From the NCBI GenBank assembly GCA_038373865.1, contig JAXGGA010003391.1, forward strand, positions 1-64,000: 64,000 nt of DNA, written 5' to 3'. Position numbers and translations under genes: made by a program. The notes beneath the pieces were generated by a model. It had not been told where the DNA came from. It was given only the letters and a program-made list of their open reading frames with translations, and did not search any database. The DNA comes from Uloborus plumipes (taxonomy: Eukaryota; Arthropoda; Arachnida; Araneae; Uloboridae). Each line of letters starts with the position of its first letter. Position 1 is the first letter of the stretch. Positions 1 through 10,918 of this stretch are shown piece by piece.

Positions 1-732
1 ATTATTTCACTTATTTTTCTGTGTAAAATCAGAGTATGGACTCATTTCTATAAGACCTGTATTCAAAAAAAATTTTCACGTTGTAATAAAATAAAAAAAA
101 ATCAGTCTTGAAAACACGGAATGTTGCATACAAGTCGCACCTCAGATCCCAAATAAAAATACTTCCCGCATTATTTACGTTCATTCAAATTGCTTTCACA
201 GGGGCAATTAAGATTGAAAATGAAATTAACTATGCTTATAACACAGTTTTGATGTATATTTACCCTATTTTGGAGCAAAACTGCCAGGGGAGTGACGCCA
301 GAGAAGTGACAAAATCACACATTACCTATAAAAACAACATCACGCGTTCTTCATACCAGAACTTTACGTAAATCGTGATGTCTGCACACAATAAGCATTT
401 CATTATACATACGCACAACTTATGTAACGATGAAATATAAAAAGTTATACTTGCCAGTGGAAATACTACAGCGACTGGCGCAGTGCGCTTTGAGGTCCTT
501 TCAACGAGAACCGATGCAATAATATTTGAATTTTTTTCAAACCACTTAGCTTGCTTTTAACTTTACTCAGTATTACACTGGTTATTCGCAGTCAAAGTCA
601 TACTTTTGCATTTTTTATGCTAAATTTTAGTCTTTGAAGTTCGCCAGGTGAGGGTGACACTGTTGATATGGATCGTTGAAAAGTGTATTTTTTTAAATAA
701 TAATAAATATTTTTTCAATGCTTAATGATATA

Positions 733-1383
733 CAGGGTGTCCACTCCAATCGTGGACCAATAGCTAATTTCTAAACCGTTAGAGATAAGCATATAGTTTA
801 TTTAGGAAAAAATCTCCAAATTTTGAAAGGAATTTTGGGTCTATTCAATGTTTTTCAAAAAATCAAATTTTGAAAGAGTTACGAAATTTAAATTTTTATA
901 CAGCCCCCCAGTCCTATCAATCATATTTAGTAAAACATTCTTGACACTGTAACGTTTAAAACTAAAAAAAAATCACTCTTCTACGACAGAAATTGACCGA
1001 GTTATGACGTTTTGAAAAATCAAGATTTTGCATTGTTTCATGACGTCATCGAGAGATCGCTTTAGGGACCGTATGCGAAATCCTTCAAAATCTTGATTTT
1101 TCAAAACGTCATAACTCGGTCAATTTTTGTCGTACAAGAGTGATTTTTTTTTAGTTTTAAACGTTACAGTGTCAAGAATGTTTTACTAAATATGATTGAT
1201 AGGACTGGGGGGCTGTATAAAAATTTAAATTTCATAACTCTTTCAAAATTTGATTTTTTGAAAAACATTGAATAGACCCAAAATTCCTTTCGTAATTTGC
1301 AGATTTTTTCCTAAATAAACTATATGCTTATCTCTAACGGTTTAGAAATTAGCTATTGGTCCACGATTGGAGTGGACACCCTG
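733..1383. mobile_element. Palindromic TA-flanked foldback MITE, copy 1
   Basis: Almost the whole 651 bp is an inverted repeat. It starts CAGGGTGTCCACTCCAATCG, ends with the reverse complement, and is flanked by TA (731-732, 1384-1385). Only a central ~45 bp (containing TGACGTCA) is unpaired. No ORF. The TA duplication and CAGGG ends suggest a Tc1/mariner-type mobiliser (inference). A second copy lies at 35883-36535. Confidence 0.85.
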
Positions 1384-1799
1384 TATGTTCCTCTGTTAAT
1401 GTAAGTGTATGATTATTGCAGAAAACATTATGCCAAGTTAACAAAAACTGAAAGTCGAACATGTTTATATAAAAACTAGTATTTGGACAGGCCAAGGTAG
1501 TACACATTTATGACTATTTTCAGCTATAAATGTTAAAATAAAATAATTGTAGTGAATTAATTGGGTGGTCCACATAAAAGATATAGTTTATAATAGTCTA
1601 TAATGCTTAAGAATACAAAAACATTAATAAACTCAGTTTTACATGAAGTTTTTCCATTGGCCGTCTGCAGTCAAATAGCGTAGAATCACCCATATACCTT
1701 CAGAATCATTTTGCCTCAGTAGCTAAATGAGTTATTCCACAATGGAACATTGTGACGTTTTGGGCAAATTCGTATCTACCGGCAGCAGTAAGTCTTTAG

Positions 1800-1963
1800 C
1801 CCTTTATGTCCCGACGGACTTAGATGTCCCGTCGGGGGCCTTAGACCCCCCCAAAATTTCAAATTTTTTCTGTCAGGTAAAATGTTTTTTGATGTATTTG
1901 CAGCTCAAAAAACCAAAAATATGTATGAAAATTCATTGTTAACTTAATTTGGAACATAAAGGG
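1800..1963. mobile_element. Small TTAA-type (piggyBac-like) MITE
   Basis: 164 bp. Ends CCCTTTATGTCCC and GGAACATAAAGGG, flanked by TTAG (1796-1799) and TTAA (1964-1967). CCC...GGG ends at TTAA sites are typical of piggyBac-family MITEs. It has no coding capacity, and an inner palindrome (CCCGACGG...CCGTCGGG-like) near the left end. Confidence 0.6.
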
Positions 1964-3562
1964 TTAATGAACTTCTTCGGTTTCGCCCCTTACGAAGCAC
2001 ATTAAAATGGAAAGAAAACTAGCATTTTGACGAGTTAAAGTAAGTGAAATTATCTTCAAACAATGGACATTCTTTTGCATACTTTTTGTTTAAAGTTGTG
2101 CATGACTATGTTTTACCCTACTCCCCCAACCCTCCAATAAAAAAGAAATTGAATAGTATTTTGTTATTATTACTCAAAGAAAAGTTCATTCCTACTCCCA
2201 AATAAAAGCAACAGCGCAAAGCATTTTTATTTGAAAAAACTCTCTGCATTCTTGTCTTCTTCAATTAAATTGGCCATAAAAACAAATATTCGTCTGTCAA
2301 AATCTGCAAGCTTCAAAAAATTAATTTCCGAAATTTTTTCCCTCCGGTCTTCTTATTAACTCAAATGTTCATCGCACTCATTTGAATTACTGCTTTGTTT
2401 TTTGCCCTTTCTTTTGTTCAAGGCAGTGTTGACATTTCCATTTCGCTGAGCAAGAAATCTTTAGTCATAATTTTCGTATAAGAAAAGTGAAAGAAATGTC
2501 TGTATTACCTTTAAAACAAAAGGCTGCAGATTTAGAAAGTGAAGTGTATGCATTTTTTTTCCTCCCTTCCGATATTTCAAGCAAAAAGAAACTTTCACTC
2601 TTATCGTTGTTTATCATTGAAGACTTCGCCAGAGGCTGAAAAAAGTCATTAAAAGTTTCGTCTCAAGGGTAGAGGGGGGGGGGATCAATGAGGGAGAAAA
2701 TTGCGCATGTTTTTGACATTCGATATGCATTTTTTGTGCGCTTCTTTGGGACACTTGAAAAAAGATATTTTTATTTTTTGACTTCCATTGTTTATTTGTC
2801 ACCTCATGGCTTCTTCTTAGTTGTTTCATTTCTAAGAAGAGATAAGACTTTGTTTGGCGACAAAAAATGGGATCAGACGTAATTAAAATGTTTTCTTATA
2901 AGGATTAAATTGCTTCATTATGTGTACATTAAGAAAAAGTCCTTCTGGTGAATCTTCTTTCGATTTTTTTTTAATTGAAATGGGTTTTTTATAGAGGAGT
3001 GCCCCGTTGAGAGCTTACAGAAGCGCACTTTAATCTCCCAAAAAATTTTCAGTATCTGCAATCTTAGAGTGTTTTAGAGTCAGTTTTCCAATGATGCAAT
3101 TGTTGGGGTTTTATCAGTGTTTTTCCTAATGTCTCATTTCATTTGATGTAGGTATATGTACATGCTAGTATTTTGTCGTTTAATAAAAGTCAGAATTTCC
3201 TTCGATAAATGGAAAAATTTTCCCCTCTCAATCATTTAAGTTCTGAAAGCCCCTCTATTTAGATACATGTTGGGCAGTCTTACCGTTACAGACGTAAAAA
3301 TCAAACTTTAAACATTTTTGCTACTTTTTGTAATCAAGGAATCCGCACCAAAATTTATCAAGCAATAATAACATTGAATTACATAAGAGAAAAAAATCTA
3401 TACATTTTTATCGAACTAAATTGTAATTATGTTTGTTTAAAAGTTTTATATTGCTACGTCCGTTACAGTAGAATTGCCCTATATCAATCATCATCATTTA
3501 TCTATACAATGAATAATAATATATCAGTCGATATGCCTAGTGTTTATCTATCTATCTATTTT

Positions 3563-3685
3563 CTTAATCCTTCAGAACTGAGAGAATGCCTTTGGTTGGC
3601 CAAGCTGGGTAGAGCTAGGGAGGCGGCACTAAACCAAGCAGACTGGAAAACCACGATAGGCGGCCTTATGCGCCAGAGACTATAG
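3563..3685 (+). pseudogene. Possible C-terminal tail of a non-LTR retrotransposon ORF
   Basis: The open frame ends ...LAKLGRAREAALNQADW, KTTIGGLMRQRL, stop. The pattern of Arg-Ala-rich residues followed by a W-x-x-x-I/L-x-x-L end resembles the extreme C terminus of many LINE reverse-transcriptase polyproteins. It is preceded by a short TATC microsatellite. Only ~40 residues are available, so the assignment is weak; it could be chance. Confidence 0.3.
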
Positions 3686-3971
3686 TCGAAAAGTCATAAC
3701 TGAAACTAAGTATCTTCGTTTATGAAAAAGTCTTAAAAGGAAGATGGATGGTCTTATTTCGTTCACAGATAATTGAAATAAAGACATTTGGGTTTGAGAA
3801 ACTGAGCAATCGTGCAATTCGGTTCAAATTTTCAAATAAGCACAAATCAGTTTTAGTGGCATAAAGAGCGAATGAATAACGCGTAATACTAAAAAGTTAG
3901 AAAAACAAATTTTATTCAAGAAAAACCGTGGTTTAGTTTATAAACTAATTGGGCTATTTTTCTCCTTCCAG

Positions 3972-4220
3972 CTGTGTGCAACTTACCCTGTGGCCCGGGA
4001 CGCTGCATCCAGCCCAATGTCTGCTATTGCGGGCAGTCGCAAATTGGTCGCACTTGCGGTTCTGACGGGGGACCTGGATTGTTTCCCCCCGGTGGGGGAG
4101 GTGTTGCCGGACCCGGGGGAATCGTGGGCGGACATCCCAACGGAGGGGTCGGCATCGGACCTGGAACCATCCTTGGCGGACATCCTGGCGGAGGAATTGG
4201 ACAACCCCAACAACTTCCTG
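3972..4220 (+). CDS. FBN: Fibrillin exon: first EGF-like module plus Gly/Pro-rich segment
   Basis: Internal exon of a fibrillin, the extracellular-matrix microfibril protein. It follows a pyrimidine-rich acceptor (TTCCAG) and ends at G|GTAAGA. It is 249 nt (83 codons) with phase-1 introns on both sides. Residues about 1-31 form an EGF-like module with six cysteines (VCNLPC, GRC, NVCYC, RTCG). The remaining ~52 residues are rich in Gly, Pro and His, with two GGHPxGG repeats, and carry no cysteine. The module matches the first EGF of vertebrate fibrillins, which precedes the hybrid domain. In vertebrates another EGF follows directly; here a Gly-rich linker takes its place. The exon is GC-rich against an AT-rich background. 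The call is firm because the downstream exons continue the fibrillin order in frame; function is from family knowledge. Confidence 0.85.
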
Positions 4221-4781
4221 GTAAGATTTTAAAATGATTACTTATTTTTTCATTCAAGAACTTTGTGATGAAAGTAATATTTTGTATAATTCACAATAGT
4301 TGCAATTTACGGTCAGTGGGCCACGTGCTGCCAATAAAGCTGAGCCTGTCCTATGTTTTTCTAAATATTACTAATCGAAAACCGCAATTAGTTACTGCGT
4401 TACGACTTTAGAGCCAAACTTTCAGAAATTAGCAACTGGAAAAGAAATACAAATTTTTTTCACAAAATAAGCATCAAATCATGACAACAATTTTGAACCT
4501 CCGAACCAGACACACATTTTTGTTACTTTTCAGGAGAGTGTGAAAACATTTGTCCGATGCAAACAAATGATGAGACTGGCGTTCTCTTTTGGCCTTTCAA
4601 AATAATTGTGAAGGAATTTCTTTTATAGAATAACGTTCTCATGGGTCGATATGGAATAAAGTTCTATAAACAATGCTATAATAAAGAGAAATTCGTCATT
4701 TTTGAACTTACGCTAGTCTTGTTCTGAAGACAGAATTCGTGGTTCGTCATTTTCTTTCTTTTTTCAAATTTTCCCATGTTA

Positions 4782-5017
4782 TTTGGTTTAAGCAGTTTCA
4801 AAAAACTGGTAGTGTTTGTAAAAGGAAAAGCAGAGGAAGACCGCCTGTGTCACAAAAAGAAGTCATGTTTGCCGTACAGAACGCGGTGGACACATTAAAC
4901 ATTTATGATTATATATGAAAAAAAAAAAATTCAAATCTCCTCTTTCCGTTGATATAAAGAATGTTAATTTTCGCTGAAAACTTTAATAAATATGAATTTT
5001 TAAAAAGGGGTCCATCA
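4782..5017 (+). mobile_element. Truncated DUF4817-type DNA transposon, left piece
   Basis: Matches 35071-35308 of the complete copy at 34731-35316. It keeps the end of the helix-turn-helix ORF (FKQFQKTGSVCKRKSRGRPP) and most of the right terminal repeat (GGGGTCCATCA), but the 5' half is missing. A Helitron interrupts the terminal repeat at 5017/6385; the last bases resume at 6385-6398 (TTTAGAATAACCCT). Confidence 0.8.
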
Positions 5018-5043
5018 TCTTTACTAATATATAAAGTTGTAGA

Positions 5044-5076
5044 GTTTGTTTGTTTGTTTGTTTGTTTGTTTGTTTG
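5044..5076. repeat. (GTTT)n microsatellite
   Basis: About eight GTTT units just inside the 5' end of the Helitron, a common position for such runs in arthropod Helitrons. Confidence 0.9.
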
Positions 5077-5709
5077 AACGCGCTAATCTCAGGAACTACT
5101 GGTTCGATTTGAAAAATTCTTTTTGTGTTGAATAGTCCATTTATCCAGAAAGACTTTAGGCTATAGTTTGAAAAGATTCGATAAGCGATTCGTTTTTTAT
5201 TCGAATTCAAGGCAATTTTCCCATAAATCGCCGAATTCTGGGGTTAAAAATTACTTGCACATATTAATGTTACATATCGTTGGAAGCAGAAAAATTTTGT
5301 CCGTCCTATGCAGTTTGTTTCGATTCTCTAACTTAAACACAGCACGAGTTATTCAATTTTTAAACTTGCTTTTTGCAAGGCTTCACCCGATTTCTTGCAA
5401 TACTTGGTTCATTAAAACCATCAATAAAAAATAAACTAATTATTCCACAGTTTTGATTTTTACGCCATTGGATAGAGCGATATTTTTAACCCCAGAATTG
5501 ATTCGACTTACAGTCGAAGAACCAAGCTTTTATCTCCACTAGAAAAAAAGTTACAAGCGTTTAAACTTTGAGTTCGAAAACCTCTTTCCTGATCAAACTA
5601 TTAACGTTTTATTGCGTTGCTATGGCGACATCTTTTAAATTCATTGTTGGTGTCCTTTTCTTCATTTCGTTTCTTAAAAGCATTTCATTTTACGGCGTTT
5701 CAACAAGGC

Positions 5710-5745
5710 CATGGAGCTACGAATAATATCATTCGTAGCTCCATG
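5710..5745. repeat. 15-bp perfect palindrome in Helitron
   Basis: CATGGAGCTACGAAT (5710-5724), a 6-nt loop, then the exact reverse complement (5731-5745). About 20 bp later, TTTCACTTGAATTCCTGCCT (5772-5791) matches the end of the MITE at 16521-16825, so a fragment of that family is captured here. Confidence 0.85.
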
Positions 5746-6097
5746 AACAAGGCAAATAATGCGATCGTCCGTGTTTCACTTGAATTCCTGCCTACTTAAT
5801 GACTTATATTTTTTTTTCTGGTACCATTTTGAAAATGTGTTTCAAATTAAATTGTAATTCATGTTTTTAGCAGGGATTTTTTTTGGCTGCGATCTAAATA
5901 TTAAAACAACTTTTTTGTTTGGAATTTTGCAATTAATGTTACAGGAAGAGAGCGGTTTGGAAATATTTGTTTTTGGTAGGGAATTGTATTTGTTTATTAG
6001 GGAGAGTGTTAAATATATGCTACTTGACATTGTTTTTATTCCTGAGGAAGCATGTCCAAATAATGCGATTGACTTTTTTATGCGGGAAAGTTTTTTA

Positions 6098-6355
6098 GCG
6101 AGCCGCTTTAGCGGGGAGTAGTTTTTTGAAACCGGTTCCGCTAAAACTTTCCTCCCTTCTTTAAATGCGAGCCGCCTTGGCGGCGAGTAATTTGTTTTAA
6201 CTTTCCTTACTACTTTAAAGGCTACTACTTTGGCGGCGAGTAGTTTGCTGAAACTTTCCTCGCTACTTTAAAGGCGAGCTGCCTTGGCGGTTATATATCA
6301 TTATATACTGCCTTGACGGCGAGTAGTTTATTTAAATTTTCATCACTACTTTAAA
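6098..6355. repeat. Degenerate ~55-70-bp minisatellite inside Helitron
   Basis: Four to five imperfect units, each with GCGAGCCGC(C/T)TT-GCGG-GAGTAGTTT followed by a CTTTCCTC-ACTACTTTAAA tail. The last unit runs into the Helitron 3' hairpin. Confidence 0.75.
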
Positions 6356-6696
6356 GCCCGTGCAACGCCGGGCCCCACAGCTAGTTTAGAATAACCCTTT
6401 ACTATGTAAGTGGCCCGCTTATGAGTTTCGTGTTTGATTTAGTTAAGCCTTTATTCAAAATTCTCATTATCATTGTTATCACTGTTTCATAGCAACCACG
6501 TTTCAACAATGGATTTCATATTTAATCATTTATTAGGCTTAATCGCTTTAAATTTGACTACTTATTAATTGATATATTCGCTAATTAAAATCGTATAATT
6601 ATATAAATTGAAACAAATGAAGCCTGAAAAAATACCTATCTATTGGTACCTGGTTCGACTTTCAGTTCAGTGGCGTTCAGGAGAAAGAAGCATGAC

Positions 6697-6766
6697 ATAG
6701 ATAGAAAGAAAGATAGAAAGAAAGATAGTTAGAAAGATACTCAGTTTTTATATAAGTAGATAGATA
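6697..6766. repeat. GATA/GAAA simple repeat
   Basis: Imperfect run of GATAGAAAGAAA units. Simple repeat, no coding meaning. Confidence 0.8.
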
Positions 6767-7261
6767 TATTTGTTTTAAAACTTTAGACTCTGAAACAAAC
6801 GAACAAGGATTTAAGTTCAAATGACTTGTTCGTTATGCCTCACGTACATTATTTCCTTATTTAAAAACTTCTATTGCTCTTGAATCATTTTGCACTGTTT
6901 GAAAATCGAAATAAAGTTACTATCCGATTTCTTCATGAATTTCAAATGTTTTTACCTCAAACGTACATTACGTTCTATGCATTCAAAGCTATTTTTGAGG
7001 AGACGGGGTTCGGCTATACGTAGTTCTGAAAACTAAACAACATACTTTTAAATGCATGTTTTTTCCCCTCAATTAAGTTTTTTTTTTGTTTTTTTTCATT
7101 ATTGAAATTATACTGTTTGATTTTTGCTGTAATAAACGAAATGAAATTTATGTTCAAATTTTCTTCTAAAATTGTAAAATGAGCTTCGCATGATATTTGC
7201 GACTCTACGTAATAATTAGGTCTTAGATATGTGTGTGTTCCAAAAAACTGTCTTTAAAAAA

Positions 7262-7320
7262 AAGGGGTAAAACACCCCCTTGGCAGCATTCGAATGCAAC
7301 CACAAGGGGAGATGCACAAC
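7262..7320. repeat. Dispersed repeat shared with 58690-58750
   Basis: AAGGGGTAAAACACCC, GCATTCGAATGCAACC and GATGCACAA recur in order at 58690-58750, the latter inside a Helitron. The local copy may therefore be a Helitron fragment. It is followed by an ACAT/ACAG tract. Confidence 0.5.
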
Positions 7321-7386
7321 CAGACCCCCCTCAGAGCCTACATACCAAACTAGAAGCTTCTGCGGCATATAGTTTTTGAATTATGC

Positions 7387-7466
7387 GACATACATACAGA
7401 CAGACAGACATACGCACATACATACATACGCACATACATACGCACATACATACGTACATACAGACG
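7387..7466. repeat. (ACAT)n/(ACAG)n/(ACGC) microsatellite
   Basis: Imperfect tetranucleotide run of CATA, CAGA and CGCA units. Reading frames across it are low-complexity artefacts. Confidence 0.85.
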
Positions 7467-8253
7467 TTACGAGAAAACTCGTCGTAATAAACTCCGGGGT
7501 GGTCGAAAATGATTTTTCGGCTGGTTATATGTTGGTAGGTACATATGCACGTGCTGACAGGTAGAAAAAAACTGCTTAACATTTATTCGGGGATGAGCAA
7601 AATCAAAATTTAGACCCAACTTTAAGTGAATTTTTTTTCGCGATCACAATACTTCCTTTACTACATAAAAGGAAGTAAAAAGTTGTAATTTTTAAAATTA
7701 TTGAAATTTTTATTTTATTTTTATTTGTTGTATTTTACATCTACATATATTAAATTATTTTATTTATTTATATTTTTTTGAAATAAGTTAATTCCTTGCA
7801 CGACTACTGATTCCTTATCGATTTTCCTTTTTGCGGTACAATTATATGCTATATTTTTGTAAGGAATACGTAGAACGCAAAATAAATCTTAAGTTGTAAC
7901 ATTATTTGATCATAGGTAACTATTTTCTTAAGAATAGAAAGAAGTAGAAAGAATTAATTTCAAATTATTAATTATCAACACTCAACTAAAGTTTAATGTG
8001 TTCTGGAATAGTTTCCCCGGATTCTTTTATTCTCATCAATTTGTGTTTTATAATCGTCGCTTTAAAAACAAAGTCATTCCCCTTTTTTGGTCATTAATAA
8101 TAACATCAAAACCAAAATTTTGAATCTAATGGATGCATACACTTGTTGTCTTTTTTAATATTTATCAAGTGTTTGTCCAAAACGAATAGAGCTGAATTTT
8201 CATGTATTTTCCACAATAGTTTATGCTAAAGATTTTTTTTTCTTTTACTTTAG

Positions 8254-8349
8254 GTTTATGCCAAGAGCCTTGTCTAAATGGGGGACGTTGCATTGGACCT
8301 GACCGCTGTGCTTGTGTTTACGGATTCACTGGTAGACGGTGCGAAAGAG
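8254..8349 (+). CDS. FBN: Fibrillin exon: EGF-like module before the hybrid domain
   Basis: A 96-nt phase 1-1 exon between a TTTTACTTTAG acceptor and a G|GTATGT donor. It reads [13 protein letters not shown] then [19 protein letters not shown]: one complete EGF-like module with six cysteines and the typical CxxGYxG-like turn (YGFTG). It lacks the calcium-binding DxDE start, as expected for the non-calcium EGFs at the fibrillin N terminus. Its last residues (CER) join in frame to DYRTGPC of the next exon, the same junction seen between the third EGF and hybrid domain 1 of vertebrate fibrillin. The exon is too short to show as a long ORF. It is separated from its neighbours by 4.0-kb and 29.5-kb introns. 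Confidence 0.9.
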
Positions 8350-8835
8350 GTATGTTGGATTAAATTTACCATAAGTATTTTTAAAAAAACAATCGTATCA
8401 CTGAAATTTCTGCTGCTGAAATTCAATTACTGAAACTCAAATTGAATTTCAGTTGTAATGAAAAAAAATTACACTATAAAAATAAAAAACATTAACCTTC
8501 TCCTTTTTTGAATAAAATGTTACAGTTGGGTCTTAAACGGCAGCTTCCATATTTTTAGTTTAAAAGTTAATTAATGTTAACTTTTACACGTTAACCGCAT
8601 TACTTACCGAACAAAACCAAAACGGATTGTATCGGAACAGCAGGTTGATTCGGAACAAAACTTCCTGACCATACAAAGAAGTTCTTCATAAGTATACGAT
8701 TGATTGTTTTTGGCAGTTATTTTTTTCTTTTATTGAAAGGTAATATCATAAGTAATAAACAAATATTTTTTTCCTTCTGGCAACACTACTTACTGACTCA
8801 TTAGCAAGGCGGAATGCTAAAAAACGTCTAGTTTT

Positions 8836-9990
8836 TATTATCTGTAAAACTTTGTATGTAAGTACAGAATTCTTGATATTTCAAACCTAAGAATAGTATT
8901 TTTAATTATGCATATTATCTGTAAAACTTTGTATGTAAGTACAGAATTCTTGATATTTCAAACCTAAGAATAGTATTTTTAATTATGCATATTATCTGTA
9001 AAACTTTGTATGTAAGTACAGAATTCTTGATATTTCAAACCTAAGAATAGTATTTTTAATTATGCATATTATCTGTAAAACTTTGTATGTAAGTACAGAA
9101 TTCTTGATATTTCAAACCTAAGAATAGTATTTTTAATTATGCATATTATCTGTAAAACTTTGTATGTAAGTACAGAATTCTTGATATTTCAAACCTAAGA
9201 ATAGTATTTTTAATTATGCATATTATCTGTAAAACTTTGTATGTAAGTACAGAATTCTTGATATTTCAAACCTAAGAATAGTATTTTTAATTATGCATAT
9301 TATCTGTAAAACTTTGTATGTAAGTACAGAATTCTTGATATTTCAAACCTAAGAATAGTATTTTTAATTATGCATATTATCTGTAAAACTTTGTATGTAA
9401 GTACAGAATTCTTGATATTTCAAACCTAAGAATAGTATTTTTAATTATGCATATTATCTGTAAAACTTTGTATGTAAGTACCGAATTCTTGATATTTCAA
9501 ACCTAAGAATAGTATTTTTAATTATGCATATTATCTGTAAAACTTTGTATGTAAGTACAGAATTCTTGATATTTCAAACCTAAGAATAGTATTTTTAATT
9601 ATGCATATTATCTGTAAAACTTTGTATGTAAGTACAGAATTCTTGATATTTCAAACCTAAGAATAGTATTTTTAATTATGCATATTATCTGTAAAACTTT
9701 GTATGTAAGTACAGAATTCTTGATATTTCAAACCTAAGAATAGTATTTTTAATTATGCATATTATCTGTAAAACTTTGTATGTAAGTACAGAATTCTTGA
9801 TATTTCAAACCTAAGAATAGTATTTTTAATTATGCATATTATCTGTAAAACTTTGTATGTAAGTACAGAATTCTTGATATTTCAAACCTAAGAATAGTAT
9901 TTTTAATTATGCATATTATCTGTAAAACTTTGTATGTAAGTACAGAATTCTTGATATTTCAAACCTAAGAATAGTATTTTTAATTATGCA
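8836..9990. repeat. 77-bp satellite-like tandem array, exactly 15 copies
   Basis: 1155 bp = 15 x 77. The unit starts TATTATCTGTAAAACTTTGT and includes ATGTAAGTACAG, an EcoRI site and AATTATGCA. Copies look identical by eye except one A-to-C change at 9482. The near-perfect homogeneity implies recent expansion or conversion. It has no ORF. Each unit contains GTAAGT on the transcribed strand, a consensus 5' splice site. Confidence 0.97.
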
Positions 9991-10760
9991 TATATCTGAG
10001 CGACAGAGTACCACATAGGAAAAGGCAACATAGTTTAATTGTGGCATAAAAAATGAAGAATTCTCTACAAAGCCGTTGGATGAAGATTTGTGGGGTGACT
10101 CGAAACACATTGTCCGGTTGTTCCAATTCAAACTTCTTTAAAGGAACATGTTCGAAAAATCATGATTCTAACGCTAATTCTTCTAGTTAAGACAGGGACA
10201 TGGATTTATTACTGTTTACTCCTTCTGATGAGGAACTAGATCTTACAATCACAGAAATTTCCCGATTTAAAAAGAGTTTTGCTTCAGGAGATTTGTTTTC
10301 GCTTAAAAAAAATGGGGGGGGGGGGAGACATACAGACTCTATGTAGCAAAAGTCCAGTACATACAGAACGATGAATACGTGCGAAAATCTTACAGGACTA
10401 TCCCCGAAACCCCGACACACACATTTTAAGAAACTAAAGAAAAGGCAGTGTTCATCTCAGAAGATGCTATGCAAAACGTAAGCCAAGCCACAACTGCTAG
10501 TTTTAAAACAAGATCATTTTTCTGGTCGACGTGAGTGACTTGAATTTATATTAAATCTTTGTTTTGCAATTCAAATGCATTTTCATAAAATTAATTTAAT
10601 TTTTCGTCTGTTTGAAATTATTTTCAAATTTCACAAATCATACGTTTACTGTCATAGAAAATAAACTTAAATTAAACAGTAACTATAAGGCAGTGAGTAA
10701 CCGCCCCTAAGCAAGGGCTAAGGCAGGAGCATGCATTACACCGCCAAATCGGCTATTTCG

Positions 10761-10810
10761 ATCCATGGACTGCAGTTTCGTGCTTATTATGCACTCATCA
10801 GCATGTAATT
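10761..10810 (-). ncRNA. Type I hammerhead ribozyme motif (R1, minus strand)
   Basis: On the minus strand: stem I half ACAUG, core CUGAUGA, stem II GUGC/GCAC with loop AUAAUAA, GAAA, minimal stem III AC-UGCA-GU, cleavage after C, stem I half CAUGGAU. All invariant core bases are present. Stem I pairs 4 bp before a mismatch. The layout fits the short-stem-III type I hammerheads known from metazoan retrozymes and Penelope-like elements. Confidence 0.8.
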
Positions 10811-10869
10811 CGAAAGTAGTCGAGTTGGAGGCAAAAAAAAATTTTGCCTCCAACTCGACTACTTTCGTA

Positions 10870-10918
10870 TTCCATGCTGATGAGTGCATAATAAGCACGA
10901 AACTGCAGTCCATGAATC
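10870..10918 (+). ncRNA. Type I hammerhead ribozyme motif (R1, plus strand)
   Basis: UUCCAUG, CUGAUGA, GUGC-AUAAUAA-GCAC, GAAAC-UGCA-GUC, CAUGAAUC. The core is complete; stem I pairs CAUG/CAUG, then one C-A mismatch. Cleavage is predicted after the GUC at 10908-10910. Confidence 0.8.

Larger units (their letters stand above)
1..3971 (+). other. Intron upstream of the first visible fibrillin exon
   Basis: No exon was recognised. The FUN domain and signal peptide expected upstream were not seen, so this is the 3' part of an intron. It holds a palindromic MITE (733-1383), a small TTAA element (1800-1963) and a possible LINE tail (3563-3685). The stretches 1-730, 1386-1795, 1970-3540 and 3690-3950 are AT-rich with no feature I can name. 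Confidence 0.6.
5018..6384 (+). mobile_element. Complete non-autonomous Helitron (1367 bp)
   Basis: Starts TCTTTACTAATATATAAAG and ends CTAG, inserted between host A (5017) and T (6385). A hairpin GCCCG/CGGGC (6356-6360 / 6369-6373) lies 7 nt before the terminal CTAG. These are the canonical Helitron marks. Borders are confirmed by the empty-site sequence in the related transposon at 34731-35316 (CCATCA|TTTATAATAACC). It contains a (GTTT)n run, a GCGAGCCGC minisatellite, a 15-bp palindrome and a fragment of another MITE. No Rep/helicase ORF. Confidence 0.88.
4221..8253 (+). other. Fibrillin intron, 4.0 kb
   Basis: Donor GTAAGA, acceptor TTTAG. Mostly a truncated DUF4817-type transposon split by a Helitron (4782-6398), followed by simple repeats. 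4221-4780, 6400-6690 and 7660-8250 show nothing beyond AT-rich sequence, apart from a possible decayed exon start near 4534 (see findings). 6425-6540 resembles part of the direct repeats at 46.1 and 46.8 kb. Confidence 0.7.

Noticed and set aside
7331..7582. Cys/Met/Val-Tyr repeated ORF
   Set aside because: Translation of an ACAT-type microsatellite.
8836..9990. CRISPR-like array
   Set aside because: Direct head-to-tail units without variable spacers in an animal intron; it is a tandem satellite.
10210..10260. CTGATGAGG at 10218 as a hammerhead core
   Set aside because: No GAAA at a suitable distance and no pairing stems.
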